Shown here: positions 38,573 through 50,789 of the stretch, piece by piece | Numbering within the stretch: the first letter of the stretch is position 1 | How the letters are laid out: each line of letters starts with the position of its first letter | Assembly (NCBI GenBank): GCA_012932865.1 | Contig: SAXG01000069.1 | Coordinates: 1-64,000, forward strand | Direction of reading: 5' to 3' | From: Amylostereum areolatum | Taxonomy: Eukaryota; Basidiomycota; Agaricomycetes; Russulales; Stereaceae | DNA: 64,000 nt | Notes under the pieces: generated by a model | The model's database searches: none | What the model saw: only the letters and a program-made list of their open reading frames with translations | What the model was told of the DNA's origin: nothing | Translations under genes and position numbers: made by a program

Positions 38573-41133
38573 GTGGTGGGGGTTGGTTCCGAGGTAGAGT
38601 TCGTGACCATAATTGGCGAAGTTGGGGGACATGCCAATAGACGAGTGGGTCATGTTGTTGAACACCATCATGGCTAGTGGTAGGAAGCGGGCCCAGTCAT
38701 CTTGTTGGTGGTTTATATAGATGTGGAGGTAATTTTCCATCGTCATGTTAGAATGTTCGGTCTGTCCATCTGTTTGTGGGTAGTATGCCGTGGAGGGGTT
38801 GGCCTCGATTCATAATTCATTGCACAAGGCTTTGGTGAGCTTGGAGAAGAATACACTACCGCGATCGCTGATGATTTTACGCGGAACTCCGTGATGGGGT
38901 ACCACGTTGAGAAGAAACTCCTTGGCTAGCTTGTCCTCGGTGAGGTCCTTGGTTGTGGCCCAGAATACGACTTGTTTAGTGCTCATGCAGTTGACGTTGC
39001 AGATCACGTTGTATCCTTCTGAGATGGATAATGGCATGACAAAGTCAATCAAGACGTGTTCCCATGGTCTGTTGGGGGGTTCGTGTGGATGTAACGGGGC
39101 GGAAATTTGGTCATGGCGTATTTTACTCCGTTGGCACATTTTGCAGCCTTTGACATATTTTCGTACGTCATCTCGTATTGCCGGCCACCAATAGTTGTGT
39201 GTGATGAGCTCGTGCGTTTTGTAGTGTCCCGGGTGTCCGTTAAGTTGTCCATCATGGTGGGCCTGGATGATGTCTGCGCGCAGTTTCTTGTCTTGGGGAA
39301 CATAGATTCGTTGTTAGAACGTGAAAAGATTGCCTTCTTGTTCCTCCCATCCTTTGACTTTTATGGCTAGTGCTCGTTTCACCAAATCATCTTGCTTGGT
39401 TGTACCTCTTATGCGCTTGATGAAGGTGTTTTCTAGTCCATCAATTGTTATTTCTGACTATGAGGGTAGTATGGTGAGAGCACGGAATAGCTCAGGTTTG
39501 AGTAGTACGACATCTTTATTGTCATTTCCCCCCTTTTTAAGCCCCGCCTGTCGGGAAATAGTGTCAGGTTTGCCCATTTGTTTGCCGGCTTTGTGTGTTA
39601 GGGTGAAGTCGTATTCCTGTAGTTCCATTAGCCACCTTGCGTGTCATTGGTTAAGTTTCTGTGCCTTCCGGAAGTAGGTCAGGTTGCAATGATCGGTCCA
39701 TATGTCGAATGGCTGTTGTGCACCCATGAGGTATTGGCGCCATTCATCTAGGGCTGACATGATCACTAGCAGTTCTTTATCGTAGATTTCATAGTTGCAT
39801 TTGGCTGGGCTTAGTGCCTTGGAAAAATAGGTGATAGGGTGCCAATGGCCGTTGGCTTGCTTCTGTGATAATACTGCTCTGGTGGCGAAGTCGGATGAAT
39901 CGGCTTTGACACGGAATTTTTCGTTATCCGTGGGGATGGCAAGGACCGGCTGCGATGTGATTCGTCGTTTGAGTTCATCAAAGGCCGTTTGTTGGGCATC
40001 TGTCCATTCCCAATCCACATGGCCCATGAGCTTGGTTAGGTCGTGCACGATTTGACTGAACTCTGGTACAAAGCGCCTGTAGAAGTTGCAGAATCCAAGG
40101 AACAATTGTAGCTATTTTTTAGTTGTCAGGGCGGCCCAATTGGTGACGGCCGCAACCTTGGCAGGGTCCATTCGGACCTTGCCGTGGCCTACGATCATTC
40201 CTAGGTATTCAATTTCTTCTTGTTTGAAGTCGCACTTTTCCAGTTTCAGGTATAGGTTATTGTCGCGCAAGATTTGGAGCACTTGCTTAACTGCATGCCT
40301 GTGTTGCTCGAGCGTTTCCGTGAAGATGAGGATGTCGTCAAGGTAGATGACTACAATGCCTTCATGGATTAGGTCCCGGAAGAGGTCGTTCATCATTGCT
40401 TGGAAGGTGGCGGGCGAGTTTGTGAGGCCAAAAAACATGACGGTTGGTTTGAAAAGTCCCTTGTTGGTGCGGAATGCGGCTTTCCACTCATCTCCTTCCT
40501 TAATACGGACATTATTGTATCCCCATCGTACGTCGAGTTTGGTGAACATCTGAGCTCCCTTTAATTTGTCAAGGAGTTCTTGTATGAGTGGTAACGGTTA
40601 ACGATTCTTTATAGTCATGTCGTTAAGCCATCTGTAGTCCTGGACTGGTCGGAGAGTTCCATCTTTTTTCTTGATGAAGAAAAATGGTGACGCCATGGGG
40701 GATTTTGAATCGCAGATGTGTCCTAAACACAGGTTTTCTTCGAGGAAGTCGTCGAGTTTTCCTTGTTCATCAAGTGTCAATGGATAGACCTTGGAGTCCA
40801 CAGGTGTGAAATCTGGTTTGAGTTTAATGGCATGGTCCCAGGGTCGTCGTTTCAGAAGTTTGTCGAAGTTGTCTTTGTCGAAGATGTCCTTAAACCCGTA
40901 ATAGTCCAAGGGGACGTGTTCTGCGAAGGTTTGAGCTTTTTTCTTTGCATTCTCGGCTATGGCGATGTCCGAGGTGAGGGTTCTGACGTATAACGAGGCT
41001 GACAATTTATAACCTTCCCAGTCAAAGGCATATAACTGTTCGCCTTCTTCTAGAGGATAAATTTTGTCAGGTGTTTCTTCGTTTTCTTTGTCAATATCGA
41101 AGTTCACGGGTTGGCATTCCTTGGGGCACCTGT
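38573..41133 (-). pseudogene. Chromovirus 1 pol (RT, RNase H, integrase core), decayed
   Basis: Minus-strand pieces in one order: RPWDHAIKLKP and SPFFFIKKKDGTLRPVQDYR (RT start), [10 protein letters not shown] (RT active site), FLGFCNFYRRFVPEF, RNase H (VKADSSDFATRAVLSQ, YDKELLVIMSALDEW), the integrase zinc domain (GHPGHYKTHELI, CKMCQRSK) and core (IISDRGSVFFS, AYYPQTDGQTEHSN). The frame is broken by several in-frame stops (for example just after KNR near 40598, after LTTKK near 40112, after KLNQ near 39644, and after CNEL near 38810). Retrotransposon A separates it from its chromodomain at 27360-27933. Gag is missing: an unrelated LTR begins at 41134. Confidence 0.88.
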
Positions 41134-41433
41134 TGTCACGGATCACTCCTTTTCTCTCTTTGTTTGCAGACCTTGTACATGCAATGTGTCATGGCACATG
41201 ACTTTCCTCCGCATCACATGCTCTGACAATATCACTGCCCAGACTTCCAAGCAGAACTCCATCCCCTTATCTATGACATCATCGCTCTGGACTTCCATCC
41301 TCCACCTCATGACTCCTTTCTTATTGTTCTCCCTGTTTGCACCACTATTGCATCACATTGCACCATTGTTCTCACTTGTATATAAGGACAGTGTTTCTCT
41401 TCCCTTTTCCCTAGACTGTCCATCTTGTCATAC
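41134..41433 (+). repeat. Solo LTR of the chromovirus 2 family
   Basis: About 300 bp starting TGTCACGGATCACTCC and ending near GTCATACA. It matches the minus-strand LTR at 58474-58774 along its length, including a TATATAAGGACAGTG promoter block and CCTAGACTGTCCATC. No internal element sequence is attached, so it is a solo LTR. It interrupts chromovirus 1. Confidence 0.85.
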
Positions 41434-41469
41434 AGTTGTCATGAACGGTCTATAATTTTCTTTTTACTT

Positions 41470-41893
41470 TACATTGGTTACACGCTTTAGGACTTATCGG
41501 CTTATCACCGGTCCGGCTCCACTTCGGCCCGGACCCAGTTCATCTATATCCCGCCCGGACCCACGTGACTCATCTCGGCCCGGGTCTGACTCCTTTCTCT
41601 TGACTCATGCTGTACGATACTGACTCATGCTGTGCTCTTTTACATATGACTGCTTACTTATACTAGGTCTGCTTACTGATCGCCGTGTATTGGTTGCTTA
41701 CCTAAGTCTCCCTCCTCTTGGGTATATAAGGCTCGCTCTCGCTGTACATATGCCTTATCTCGAGCTAGTCAATTCTACCAACTTTGCTTGCTTTCCCTCG
41801 TCTGTCGCCGTGTCTAATCGGCTCCCCTCTGTTGTCCTCTTCCTCTGTCAGCTTTGTCGTAACTTGGTGCTGTCGCACTAGTTGTTGCTGACA
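41470..41893 (+). repeat. LTR family C, plus orientation
   Basis: Shares with 26603-27000 (opposite strand) the GCTTACTGATCGC block, a TATATAAGG box, GTACATATGCC and the terminal GTTGCTGACA. The left limit is uncertain. Confidence 0.55.
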
Positions 41894-42365
41894 TAAGCTC
41901 GAGATCTGTTTACTCTTGCACCACCCTACGACTGTCCCTACGTACTGTAGCATAGTAGTAGTAGTACCCGTCTGGTACTGACCTTGTTCTTCCCCCGTGC
42001 CGCCCTAGACTGTTGCCCCCAGAGTACGTGACTCGTTACCCTGATATTGTGGTCGCGTGCACGTATACCAGTGCCGGCTTGACGTTTCCTCGAAACGTTA
42101 CACCTACTCGAGACTCTCCAATACCAGGAGTTGAAAGCTCAGAGTTGACAGGAGAAGGTGCACCTTTGGTGTAGGAAACGAGTAAAAGCGGCGAAAGGAA
42201 AGCAGTTTAGGAAGTCTTTGGGCTCGTGTCCCCTAGACAAAGAGACAGCCAACAGGTCGAGAAGACTGAGGCAGACCGTCTTGCGATCTTATAACAGAAC
42301 CACCTTCCCTCGACAAAATCTTCCCTTGCCGCACAGAGTGCCCCATTTCAGCTGGGGGCTCATGC
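41894..42365. other. Unassigned leader-like stretch
   Basis: 472 bp between the LTR and the next open frame. It could be the leader of a retroelement whose LTR ends at 41893. No domain or clear primer-binding site was seen. Confidence 0.35.
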
Positions 42366-43313
42366 ATGGAAGATTGGTGCTCACAAGTACAAGAATTCAT
42401 CCCCATCAGCGACGACGCTATTATCTCCCTCATCAACGAGTCCAAAGACCCTTGGGCCTGGCACAATTGGAAGGTCGCCCTCGGCGTAGAAGAACTCGAA
42501 GACTCCATCATAGACGTCCACTTCTATTGCCTCAAAATAAGCGAACAAGGAACCGGAAATCACTACGTCCACTTCTGCCCATACATCACCTACCGCTACA
42601 AACTCGAGCAACCCCCAAAGTCCTTCTACGTGCCCAACGAGAAAATACCAGTTGACACTCGACACACCCACTGCCTCCTTACACCAGGCAACACCCCCAG
42701 CCCCACACCAGAGCCAGAGGTCATCGACCTCACCCAGGCAGAGGTCAATGACCTCACCCACTTATAAACAATTCCCTCGTTCGGACTCAATGGCTCCGGC
42801 TCCAGTTCTGACTCCGACACCGATGTTGAGGACGAAAACTGCTACATATATCCCCTCCCTCTAGGCTTCACTGAACAAGGAAACGACTTCTTTGTCAAAC
42901 TCGGAGACACCACTGTTGAAGTCGCCTTTGTAGGAACCCAAACAAGTGGCATCAGTTGGTACTTTGCCAACGAAAGCCAAGACGACCTCACTGAAGCCAA
43001 TTTCAACCTCATCGCCACCTCCACCCTACCACCTGTCACCAACGAAGACTTCTCCGACCTCGACGAACCAATCATGGCTACCCAGTGGATCTGCACCAAC
43101 CCCCAACCCCCTCTCCCCGCCGAACTTGCCAACTGCACCGAAATTGGTGGAACATAGAACATCATCATCGGCCAAACTGGCTCTCCCATCCAACACATGA
43201 ATAACGGCACTGACAATGCATGGCTCATGGAAGTAAATGGCCAATGGGTCGCTATCCCTGCTGTGCTTGTTGCCGCACACATTGCCCTCACCGTACTCCT
43301 TCGTACACGGTGA
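42366..43313 (+). pseudogene. Hypothetical acidic protein with two in-frame stops
   Basis: One frame of 316 codons from the ATG at 42366 to TGA at 43311-43313, broken by TAA at 42765-42767 and TAG at 43155-43157. Both replace what would be Gln codons after a single C-to-T change. Visible are DPWAWHNWKVALGVEELEDS near the N-terminus, an acidic VIDLTQAEVNDLTHL, a Ser/Asp-rich linker (SGSSSDSDTDVEDEN) and a C-terminal hydrophobic stretch (WVAIPAVLVAAHIALTVLL) that could be a membrane segment. Family not recognised. It may belong to the LTR element to its left or be the first gene of the accessory island. Confidence 0.5.
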
Positions 43314-44508
43314 GCGGACGCGTGGATTCGCCGATTGTCACGGGCGAGCGGACGTGGGCCGACACCACCTATGGCCGTTACGAGAGCGGGGGCCCCTGGG
43401 GTCGGCCGACGATGATCCCTGCCCTACTCTCCTGCAGGGGTTCTCGCCGCCCTGCTCACCGCCCGCCCTGCCCACTGCCCTGCCCACCGCCATGCTCACC
43501 TCCCTGCCCACCTCCCTGCCCACCGCCATGTTCACCGCCCTGCCCAGCGCCCACCCTGCCCAGCGCCCACCCTGCCCAGCACCCACCCTGCTCACCGCCC
43601 GCCCTGCTCACCGCCCGCCCTGCTCACCGCCCACCCTGCTCGCCTCCCTGCTCACTGGATAATGTGGGGTGAAATAAGAATGTACATACTGTTGTGTGGA
43701 CTGAGGCATACACCGGAAATACGACGCCGTTCCATACCTCCTCATTCCAACACGAGGGGTTCTCACTGACTTCTTCAGCTCTTGAGTCTCAACATATATG
43801 TATTCTACCCTGTCTGTATCCGATGTTTCCAAATCACCAACTCACTGACCTTCTCGAACCCTTACGCCATGTATGATAAACTGTGACCGCTGAGGTGGAC
43901 CGGCGAGGCTCGCCGACAAGCTTCAACCCCTCATAGTCACCACCGAGATTCACCGGAGAGATCCACCGGCAAGACTAACCGGGGAAGCTGACCGGCGAGG
44001 CCTATTCAGCCCTTGAGTCTCAGGAATATATATTTATTCTACACCGTCTGTATGCGACATTTCCAAATCACCACCTCACTAATCTTCACGATGCTGTACA
44101 CCATACATGACATACTGTGACCCCTGAATGAGATCGGCGAGGCTCGCCGATACGCTTCACCGCCGACAATTCCATCCCGCACCCCACCGGCGAGACTAGC
44201 CGGCGAGGCTAACCGGCGAAACTCTCACCGGCGAGACTCCGGTGAAACCGACCGGCGAGACTCACCATCAATGGTGCAGAAATGCCTTCATGCTTGCACT
44301 TTGGATTCAGACTAAGTTTCAACAAAATATGTATTATTACAATCAAACTAAAACACAAGCAAAACTATGTAACCAAAAAAGAAAAAATCTACCAAGAAAG
44401 CAAATCACCAAATCACCAAACCAGCGGAAGTCCAAACTAGTGTACAACCTGCGACCCAAAAACGAACGAAGCACCCTCGCCGACACGAATCCTGCGCGCG
44501 CCCACCGT
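43314..44508. repeat. Repeat-rich intergenic region at the left edge of the island
   Basis: Contains a GC-rich minisatellite (43440-43665), a direct duplication (43785-43925 and 44010-44157) whose two copies each end in the palindrome CGGCGAGGCTCGCCG (43901-43915 and 44135-44149), and a cluster of ACCGGCGAGACT-like words at 44187-44270. No gene. Confidence 0.8.
43440..43665. repeat. GC-rich minisatellite
   Basis: Tandem degenerate units of about 15 bp of the type CCCTGCYCACCGCCC. It contains no spacer-repeat alternation. Confidence 0.85.
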
Positions 44509-47500
44509 TCACCGCTTACCGCCCTTGCTCGCCGGCTTAGCGGTCGACCTCGAGGCCCCCCCACTGCTCGCCGGCTTGGCGGAGGCAGCGCGAACCGCCG
44601 AGCCACTGGCCGGAGCCTCCGACATACTGCGAGTATGCCGGCGAGTGGCCTTGGCGTCGGCGGTGGTGTGTGCGGACTTGGGGGGAGGGCCGCCGGTGAA
44701 GGCGGACTTGCGCTTGAGCGACACCGCGCTCTCGACCACCTCACCTTCCTCGGCCTCTTCCTCGGCCTCCTCGACTGGTGGGAGGGCCACCGGCTCTTCC
44801 AGCTCGGCGTCCTTGCGGTCGGCGTGCTCCTCACTCAGCTCGTACACGGCGAGCCGAGCGGCCCTGTAGCGCGCCATGGCGGCGTCCGCTTCGGCTTCGA
44901 GGGCGACAAGGTCGTCGCCGGGGCCCGCGTCCTTGCGCTTGTCCCGCGTAGCGCACGCCTCGTCGAAGGCGGCGAGCTCGACAGCCTCGGCGGCGTCTCG
45001 AGCTGCTGCCGAGATGGGGGACCAGGGAGGGGAGGGGGTCGCCACGGTGATGCGCGCGGTCCGCAGGGAGTGCCTGGGGGTCCGGCCCTCCTCGGTGTCG
45101 ACATCGCCCAGTGCAAGAGGGAGGATGCGGCCGGTGGACCAGGGACCACGGCGCCGAGCGTGCCCTCCTACGTGCATGCCATGGGAAGAGCCGGCCATGG
45201 GGGCACTGTCCGCTTGAGGTACGGCGGGGGGGAAGACGGGGGCGGCGGGGAAGAAAGGGGCGGCGGGGAGGGCAGGGGCGGCGGGGAGGGCAGGGGCGGC
45301 GGGGAGGGCAGGGGCGGCGGGGAGGCGAGGCGAGGTGGGGATGCGAGGGGACCCAAGTGGGAGAACGTCCATGGCGGGGCAGGGCTCGCCGGCAGGCACA
45401 CTGGCGCCATCCTCGACTTCATCGGTGTCGGGGTCCAGCGCCATCTCCTCCCCCTCTGCTCGCCGCTCCATGTCCTCCATGGCGATGTCGCCATCGCCAA
45501 TGAGGTCAGCAGCCAGGGGCGCCGATGCGGCGGGCTCGGCAGCTGGTGTCGGCGAGGAGGGCGGGGAGGCACGCTGTGTTGGAGCAGGGGTGGGGGATAG
45601 CGCGGGGGGGGCGGGACTCGGGGCGATGGCCGGGGAGGCGGGGGTGACTGCGGGGGAGGCAGGGCTGATGGCGGGGGAGGCGGGGCTGACGGCGGGGGCG
45701 ACGGCGGGAGGCGCCGGGGCAAGGGGGGGAGACGGTGGGGCGAGGGTGGGCAGGACGCCGGGGGACTCCTCCCGGGTGTGCGACCTCGGCACTGAGATCG
45801 CACTGATCGGAGGGGCCTTGATGCCAACTCCGTGTCCAGAGGGGGAGGGCATTGCCCTGTGGGCGTACGCCGTCGGTTCGCTGGCGGCGGATGGGGTGCC
45901 AAGGCCTTGGACGAAGTCGGGCCACCGGAGCCCCGACAAGCTCACCCGGTCTTGAAGCTCCAGCACGATCTGCTGGATGGCCTCGGCGTCGACCGCCTCG
46001 CCGACGCCCATGAAGGCATCCCAGGGACGTGAGGACAACGCCCGAGCCTGTTAGGGGCCGGCGAGTCCGGACTGAGACGCCGCCGAGGCACGGCGAGTGC
46101 AGGGCGTGCGGGGGCCAAGGGACTCGAGGGGCATGGGCGGGGCGGCGAGGGAGGGGTTGAAGCTCACTAGTTGCGGCGGCTCCATGCCGAAGGGGAAGGC
46201 CCCCATTTGGCCGGGGAGGGGGAGGGGGAGGGTCTCGTAGACCCGGGTCTCCACGTTCGTCATCCGCTGCGAGATGCCGCCCATGTGGGCGGTCATCTTC
46301 GCCATCTCACGGGCGAGCTCGCCGACCGGGCCACGACTTGGTGTGGGGAGGAGGCCTCCCTTGTTGAGGGCGGCGATGAGGGCGGGGACGATCCCATCCA
46401 GCGCCGTGCGCAGCCCCCCGATTTCCCACATCGCCTCCTTGTGGGCGGCGTCCGCACGCAGCCGCTCGATCTCCAGTCGCAAGTCGAGCGACCGCTCGAA
46501 GTCGGCGAACGTTCGCCGGCCGCTATGCTCTTCGCGGTCGCGGGCACCGCTCGTCACAGGGGTGGTGGGGGGGAGGGGCGAGCCGCGGAATGGCTGGGGC
46601 AAGGCTGAGGAGAATGGTTAGCTACGTGCAAGGGTGAGGAGGGGGGACGCACACATAGGGGCCCGATGTTGGAAGACGGCGGGGGTCTGTCGCTCGCGCG
46701 ACTTCTCCTTCCGCAAAGTGGCCCTTTCGCCGCCAGGCTGGTAGGTGCCGTCTTCATCGTCCACGTCCATCGGAGCCACGGCGGCGGGTTGGGCAGCGGC
46801 GGGTGGGGCGACGGTGCGCGGGGCAGAGGAGGGCGGGGCGGCGGAGGGCGGGGCGGCGGAGGGTGGGTCGATCTCGGTGACCGACATGTCGCCAAGATCG
46901 TCGGCCACCTCGTCAATTTCGATGGGGGTGACCGATTTGGGGGCTGGGTCCAGGACGACGTGGACTTTGCGCGCCGCAGGCGCCACCGAGGATGGGCCAG
47001 CGACTGGTTGCTCGACCGCAGATGTTCGCCGTGCCCGTTTCTTCATGGCGGAGGGGGGGGTGGCAGAGTGGGGAACAGGTGGGGGGATGGCGTGGGGGAC
47101 GTGGGGAGCGGGGTGGGTACCGGCGTGCTTGCCTGCACTGATGCGGAGGATAGTGGAGCCACCGCACTTGCCGGCGACGACAGAGCCGTCGTCGGGCAGC
47201 GGCAACTGCAGCTTGGCATCGTCCCAGACGCCCAGCTCATACCTCAGACGTGGCGTCATGTAGATTGCCAGCATCGGCCACCAGGGCGCAGGCAGGTGCT
47301 GGATGGGGGGGAGGGAGACGGGTGGCGGCGCGGGGAGGCTCTGCACATTGGGTGCTGACTTGAAGTCAGCGACGGCAAGGGGGAAGGCAACGGCGCGACT
47401 CACCGAACCAGGTGTCAGGTGCGTATGTCACCGGGTGGTTGACGAACTTTGAGAACGAGCAGCCGGTCTTCGCAAACTGGCACCCGTGGCAGAGGACGTT

Positions 47501-48715
47501 CCTCCTCTTTGCGATCGCGCCCATGAAGCACGTGCAGTTTGTGGCGACGCAGGTGTTGCAGCGAGCCTGGAAGCAAAGTGAGCGCGAAGAAGCGAAGAGG
47601 CGACGGCGACTTACCCAGGGCATGGTGGGGTGGTCGGGGTGCAGCCCTAGCCTCTCCGCCTCCAGGCGCGACTCCGCGTCATTGGGGAGTCGGGGAGACC
47701 ACCGCTGTGCGGCCTCCATCCCGTCGAGGGTGTCCGCCTCCTCGTTTGTTGCCTGTATCAGGCGGGCGTACTCGCCGGCCTGGAGGGGGAACACAAGCGT
47801 TCGCTCGTTGGCCGCCGGCTTCTTGTTGGCCTTGCTCCTGCTCTTCCTCTCCCCCTTCACCTTCTCCGTCTTCACCGTCTTCGCCTTGCCCTTCCCCTTG
47901 CCGGTCCTCTTGCCCGGTGGACCCGCGTTCGCCGGCCGGGGGACCTCGATCGGCGTGTCGGTGTCTTCGTCGGTCAGCTCGACGTACTCCTTGCTCTTGA
48001 TCTCCCACCGTGGGTGAGTTCTCGCCGACCCAGTCGCGGCGGCAGGAGGGTTGGTGGTGGGGGCGGCAGGCGGGTTGGCAGCGGGGGCGGCAGGTGGGTT
48101 GGTGGGGGTGGGGAGAGCGGCGAGGGCGGCGGCGGGCACGGCGGCGGCGGTGGTGGGCAGGGGGGCGGCGGCAGGGGGGAGGGTGGAGGGGCCAGGGGCG
48201 AGGTTGGGGTGAGCGGCCGCTGAGGCCGACACAACGGGGGGGAGGTGCACTGCGTGCGGAGTCAGTAACGGGGTTCGCCGATAGGGGTGAAGGGCACGCA
48301 CCGAGGTTGGGCCACCAGATCTCTGGCCCAAGGTTGGGAGCATCGGCGGGGACTTCGCCTAGGTATGGCGAGTCATGCCAGAGCTCGGCGACCCGCCCCA
48401 TGTTCACTTGCCTGCCTGCAGACGCGGGCTGCACGATGGTCTTGTGGAACCACCGGAAGGAGGTTGACTTCGGCGCGAAGTCGCGTGCGATGCGCTAGAA
48501 GGGGAACGTTAGCACTGTGAGAGGTGGAGAGGGACGGGGAGACGCACCAGCTCATCCATCATGGGGGCGAGGGCATACTCGGCGAGAGTGAATGCCATTG
48601 AACTTTGAAGCGCCGTGAAGACGCGGTAGGGGCGGCAAGCGGCGACAGCGGCGGCACGCGAGGGGGGCAGGGGTGCGAGGAAAGCACGGAGGTTGGCTTG
48701 AAGGTGCTCGGACAT
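44509..48715 (-). pseudogene. Large low-complexity island protein with a Cys cluster (one in-frame stop)
   Basis: Six minus-strand exons (48548-48715, 48302-48494, 47615-48249, 47404-47566, 46653-47354, then 46604 down) join in frame to give 804 aa up to TAA at 46051-46053. The same frame continues open to 44509, for 1,318 aa if that stop is a mutation. The centre has a zinc-cluster-like block: CNTC, CTC, LCHGCQFAKTGC, about 40 residues, in its own exon. A Lys-rich stretch (GKRTGKGKGKAKTVKTEK) and a Leu/Arg-rich helix (FERSLDLRLEIERLRADA) flank it. The rest is Pro/Ala/Ser repeats, including an 18-bp unit coding PAAPAL at 45241-45325. Possibly DNA-binding; no family recognised. It shares the CGGCGAG word with its neighbours. 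Confidence 0.6.
45241..45325. repeat. 18-bp tandem repeat coding PAAPAL
   Basis: About four near-identical units (GGCGGGGAGGGCAGGGGC) within the preceding gene. Confidence 0.8.
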
Positions 48716-49151
48716 TGCGGTTGTTGAGGTTGAGGGTGAGGTGGAAGGTGAAGGCGAGGATGAGGGGTGAGTGGCATGAACGCGTGAGCGAAGAGGAAGA
48801 GCGAGACGGAGAAGTTGAAGGTCAAGATGCGCGAAGTTCGGCGTGAAAATGGGACTCCGACCAGAAATTGCCTCGCCGTGATCTCTCGCGCTGATTATCT
48901 AATCTCCCCGATTGCATTGCGTCACTTCGCCGAAACTGTATTGTTATCCTGTTCCGGACATAAGCCCCGCTTTTCAATTGTCCCCCCCTTTATGTTCACG
49001 GCGCTCAACGTGTCTTCCTCTTCCTCCCTTCCCTTCGACATCGACTCTGCGCTTCCGCACAACATCAAAACATGTGAGTCTTCTTACACTACGCGCCTTA
49101 ACGCGCTCAACTTGATCAGTGTCCCGCATCTGCCTCCCTTGCCGCAGAATC

Positions 49152-50459
49152 ATGCCGCCCCGCGTCCCCGACCTCAGTTTTGACGACGACATCGATATGG
49201 ACCATGCTCCCCCAGTCGCCCCTCCTCTTGCCGTCCCCGCTCGCCGCCCAGTTGATCTGGCGTTTGATCTGGATATGACGCCCCCCCCCTTCGCCCTCCC
49301 CTACGCCTCCCCTGATTCAACGTATGGTCGACCTGTCCTTGGACCTCGACACGCCGCCATCGTCGCCGACTCCCGCCCTCGCGCCATTGCCCCCTTCCTT
49401 CACCTTCCCTCACCGTGCCCCCAACCTTACGCTCGATCTCGCCGATGACATGGCAGCAAGGCCCGCTCGCGCCGTCGACCTCTCTTTCGATCTCGTCGAC
49501 TCACCGCCCCTCGTGCAACCCAGGGCGGTGGACCTCACATTGCCGCCCCTCACGCCCAGCCCGCCCCTGTTGCCAGGAAGCGACATGTCACTCCCCCCGG
49601 GGTCCCCAATCAAAGCAGTCGGCGAGAGCGACGAAGGGAACGGCGAGAGCGATGAGGATGGCGAGGTGAATGAGGAGGACGGCGAGGCAGATGAGGATGA
49701 GGACGATGAGGACGGCGAGGATGGTAATGGTGCCAAGGCCGCCGTCACCACTCAGGACAAAGGTAAGGGTCGAGCAGTTGAGGTCGCCAGCGGTGATGCT
49801 GCACTCGCCGACCGCGAGGGAGGCATCACAGCGCCGACCAGCACAGTCCCCCAAGGCATCCCAGCCCACCCACCGTTCAACCCGCACGACCTCCCCCTCT
49901 GCCCCATCCGCTTCTGGGACCTCGACCTCCACGACGAGTACGGTCCCCGTGACAGTGTCGCTCACAAGGTAATCCAACGCCTACGCCGGCCACCCTTCAA
50001 AAAAGGTGACCAGACGGTTGCCCTCGGTGAGTATCTCTGGTGACTAACATCTCCAGGGGAAGCCACCGTGGTTGCCGTGCATGGGTCGCCGTTGGTCGAT
50101 GAGGTTGGCCGCCTTGCGCGTTATCCAGGTGAGAACTCACCAAATCACTTACCCCTTTGCTGATCCCTCGCCGAGCAGAGACCGCCGACCTGAACAGTTG
50201 GCTCACCTTCGTGGAGGCGACCGGGGGTCGGGCTTCCCGCCTTCCACGCGGAGCCGCAGCAATGCTGACCCAGGAAAGCATCACGCAGCGGCAAGAACTC
50301 ATCGAGGACGCGTACGAGCTCGCCGGCCAGCTCACCGTGTGGGACTCGGCAGCGAGGTCACTCACTGCCGCCATGGATGCCGTGAACAGGGCGTACGGGC
50401 TAGCGTCGGTGATCGCCGACACCCAGCAAACGATCGAGGAGGCGTCGTTCAATGAGTAG
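49152..50459 (+). CDS. Acidic/Pro-rich island protein of unknown function
   Basis: Three exons: 49152-50026, 50057-50128 and 50179-50459. Their sum is one base more than a multiple of three. The C-run 49281-49289 (9 C) with one C fewer gives a continuous 408 aa, with PPPSPSPTPP leading into MVDLSLDLDTPPSS. The N-terminal half repeats VDLSFDL/VDLAFDL-like acidic hydrophobic motifs (four or five copies) and has a Glu/Asp-rich block (VNEEDGEADEDEDDEDGED). The C-terminal 120 residues are well folded in appearance: PIRFWDLDLHDEYGP, then ADLNSWLTFVEATGG and a helical end. No family recognised. It is divergent from the Cys-cluster gene across about 440 bp. Confidence 0.65.
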
Positions 50460-50789
50460 TTTTCTGTGTAGCTTCTTGTTCATTCCGAAGTCCCCAGGGA
50501 CCGCCTCCCTGCTTTATTTAAAAACAAAATTATTTATTGTGAAATGAATGGGCCAGTTTCCCTCGCCGTAGAATTGTGCTCGCCAAGCCTCGACCCTCTT
50601 AGCGGTGTGATTGGGTCTCTTGCCAGTCGTCGGCGAAAACATATCCTCTCCCTCAAGTCATTACGATCAGGTATTTCACCGATTGGCGGCGAGAATATAT
50701 TATAGTACATGAACGGCAATATGGTAATCGGCAAGCGCAGACAAAAAGAACTATGTATTAAATGCAAGGGGGAACGAGGCCCTCCCCGC

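Noticed and set aside
27929..38577. A perfect 5-bp target duplication around retrotransposon A
   Set aside because: The flanks read CGCGG and GTGGT. Only a shifted 4-5-bp match with one mismatch can be made, so I do not claim an exact duplication.
43440..43665. Possible CRISPR-like array
   Set aside because: It is a degenerate minisatellite with no spacers, in a eukaryotic genome.
44242..45600. Plus-strand open frame of 452 codons
   Set aside because: It is a GC-rich shadow opposite the Pro/Ala-rich end of the minus-strand Cys-cluster gene. Its product is Gly/Arg low complexity without domains, and the minus frame joins cleanly to upstream exons.
46603..46623. A 21-nt intron in the Cys-cluster gene
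   Set aside because: The donor at 46652 (GTGCGT) gives a 48-nt intron that keeps frame.
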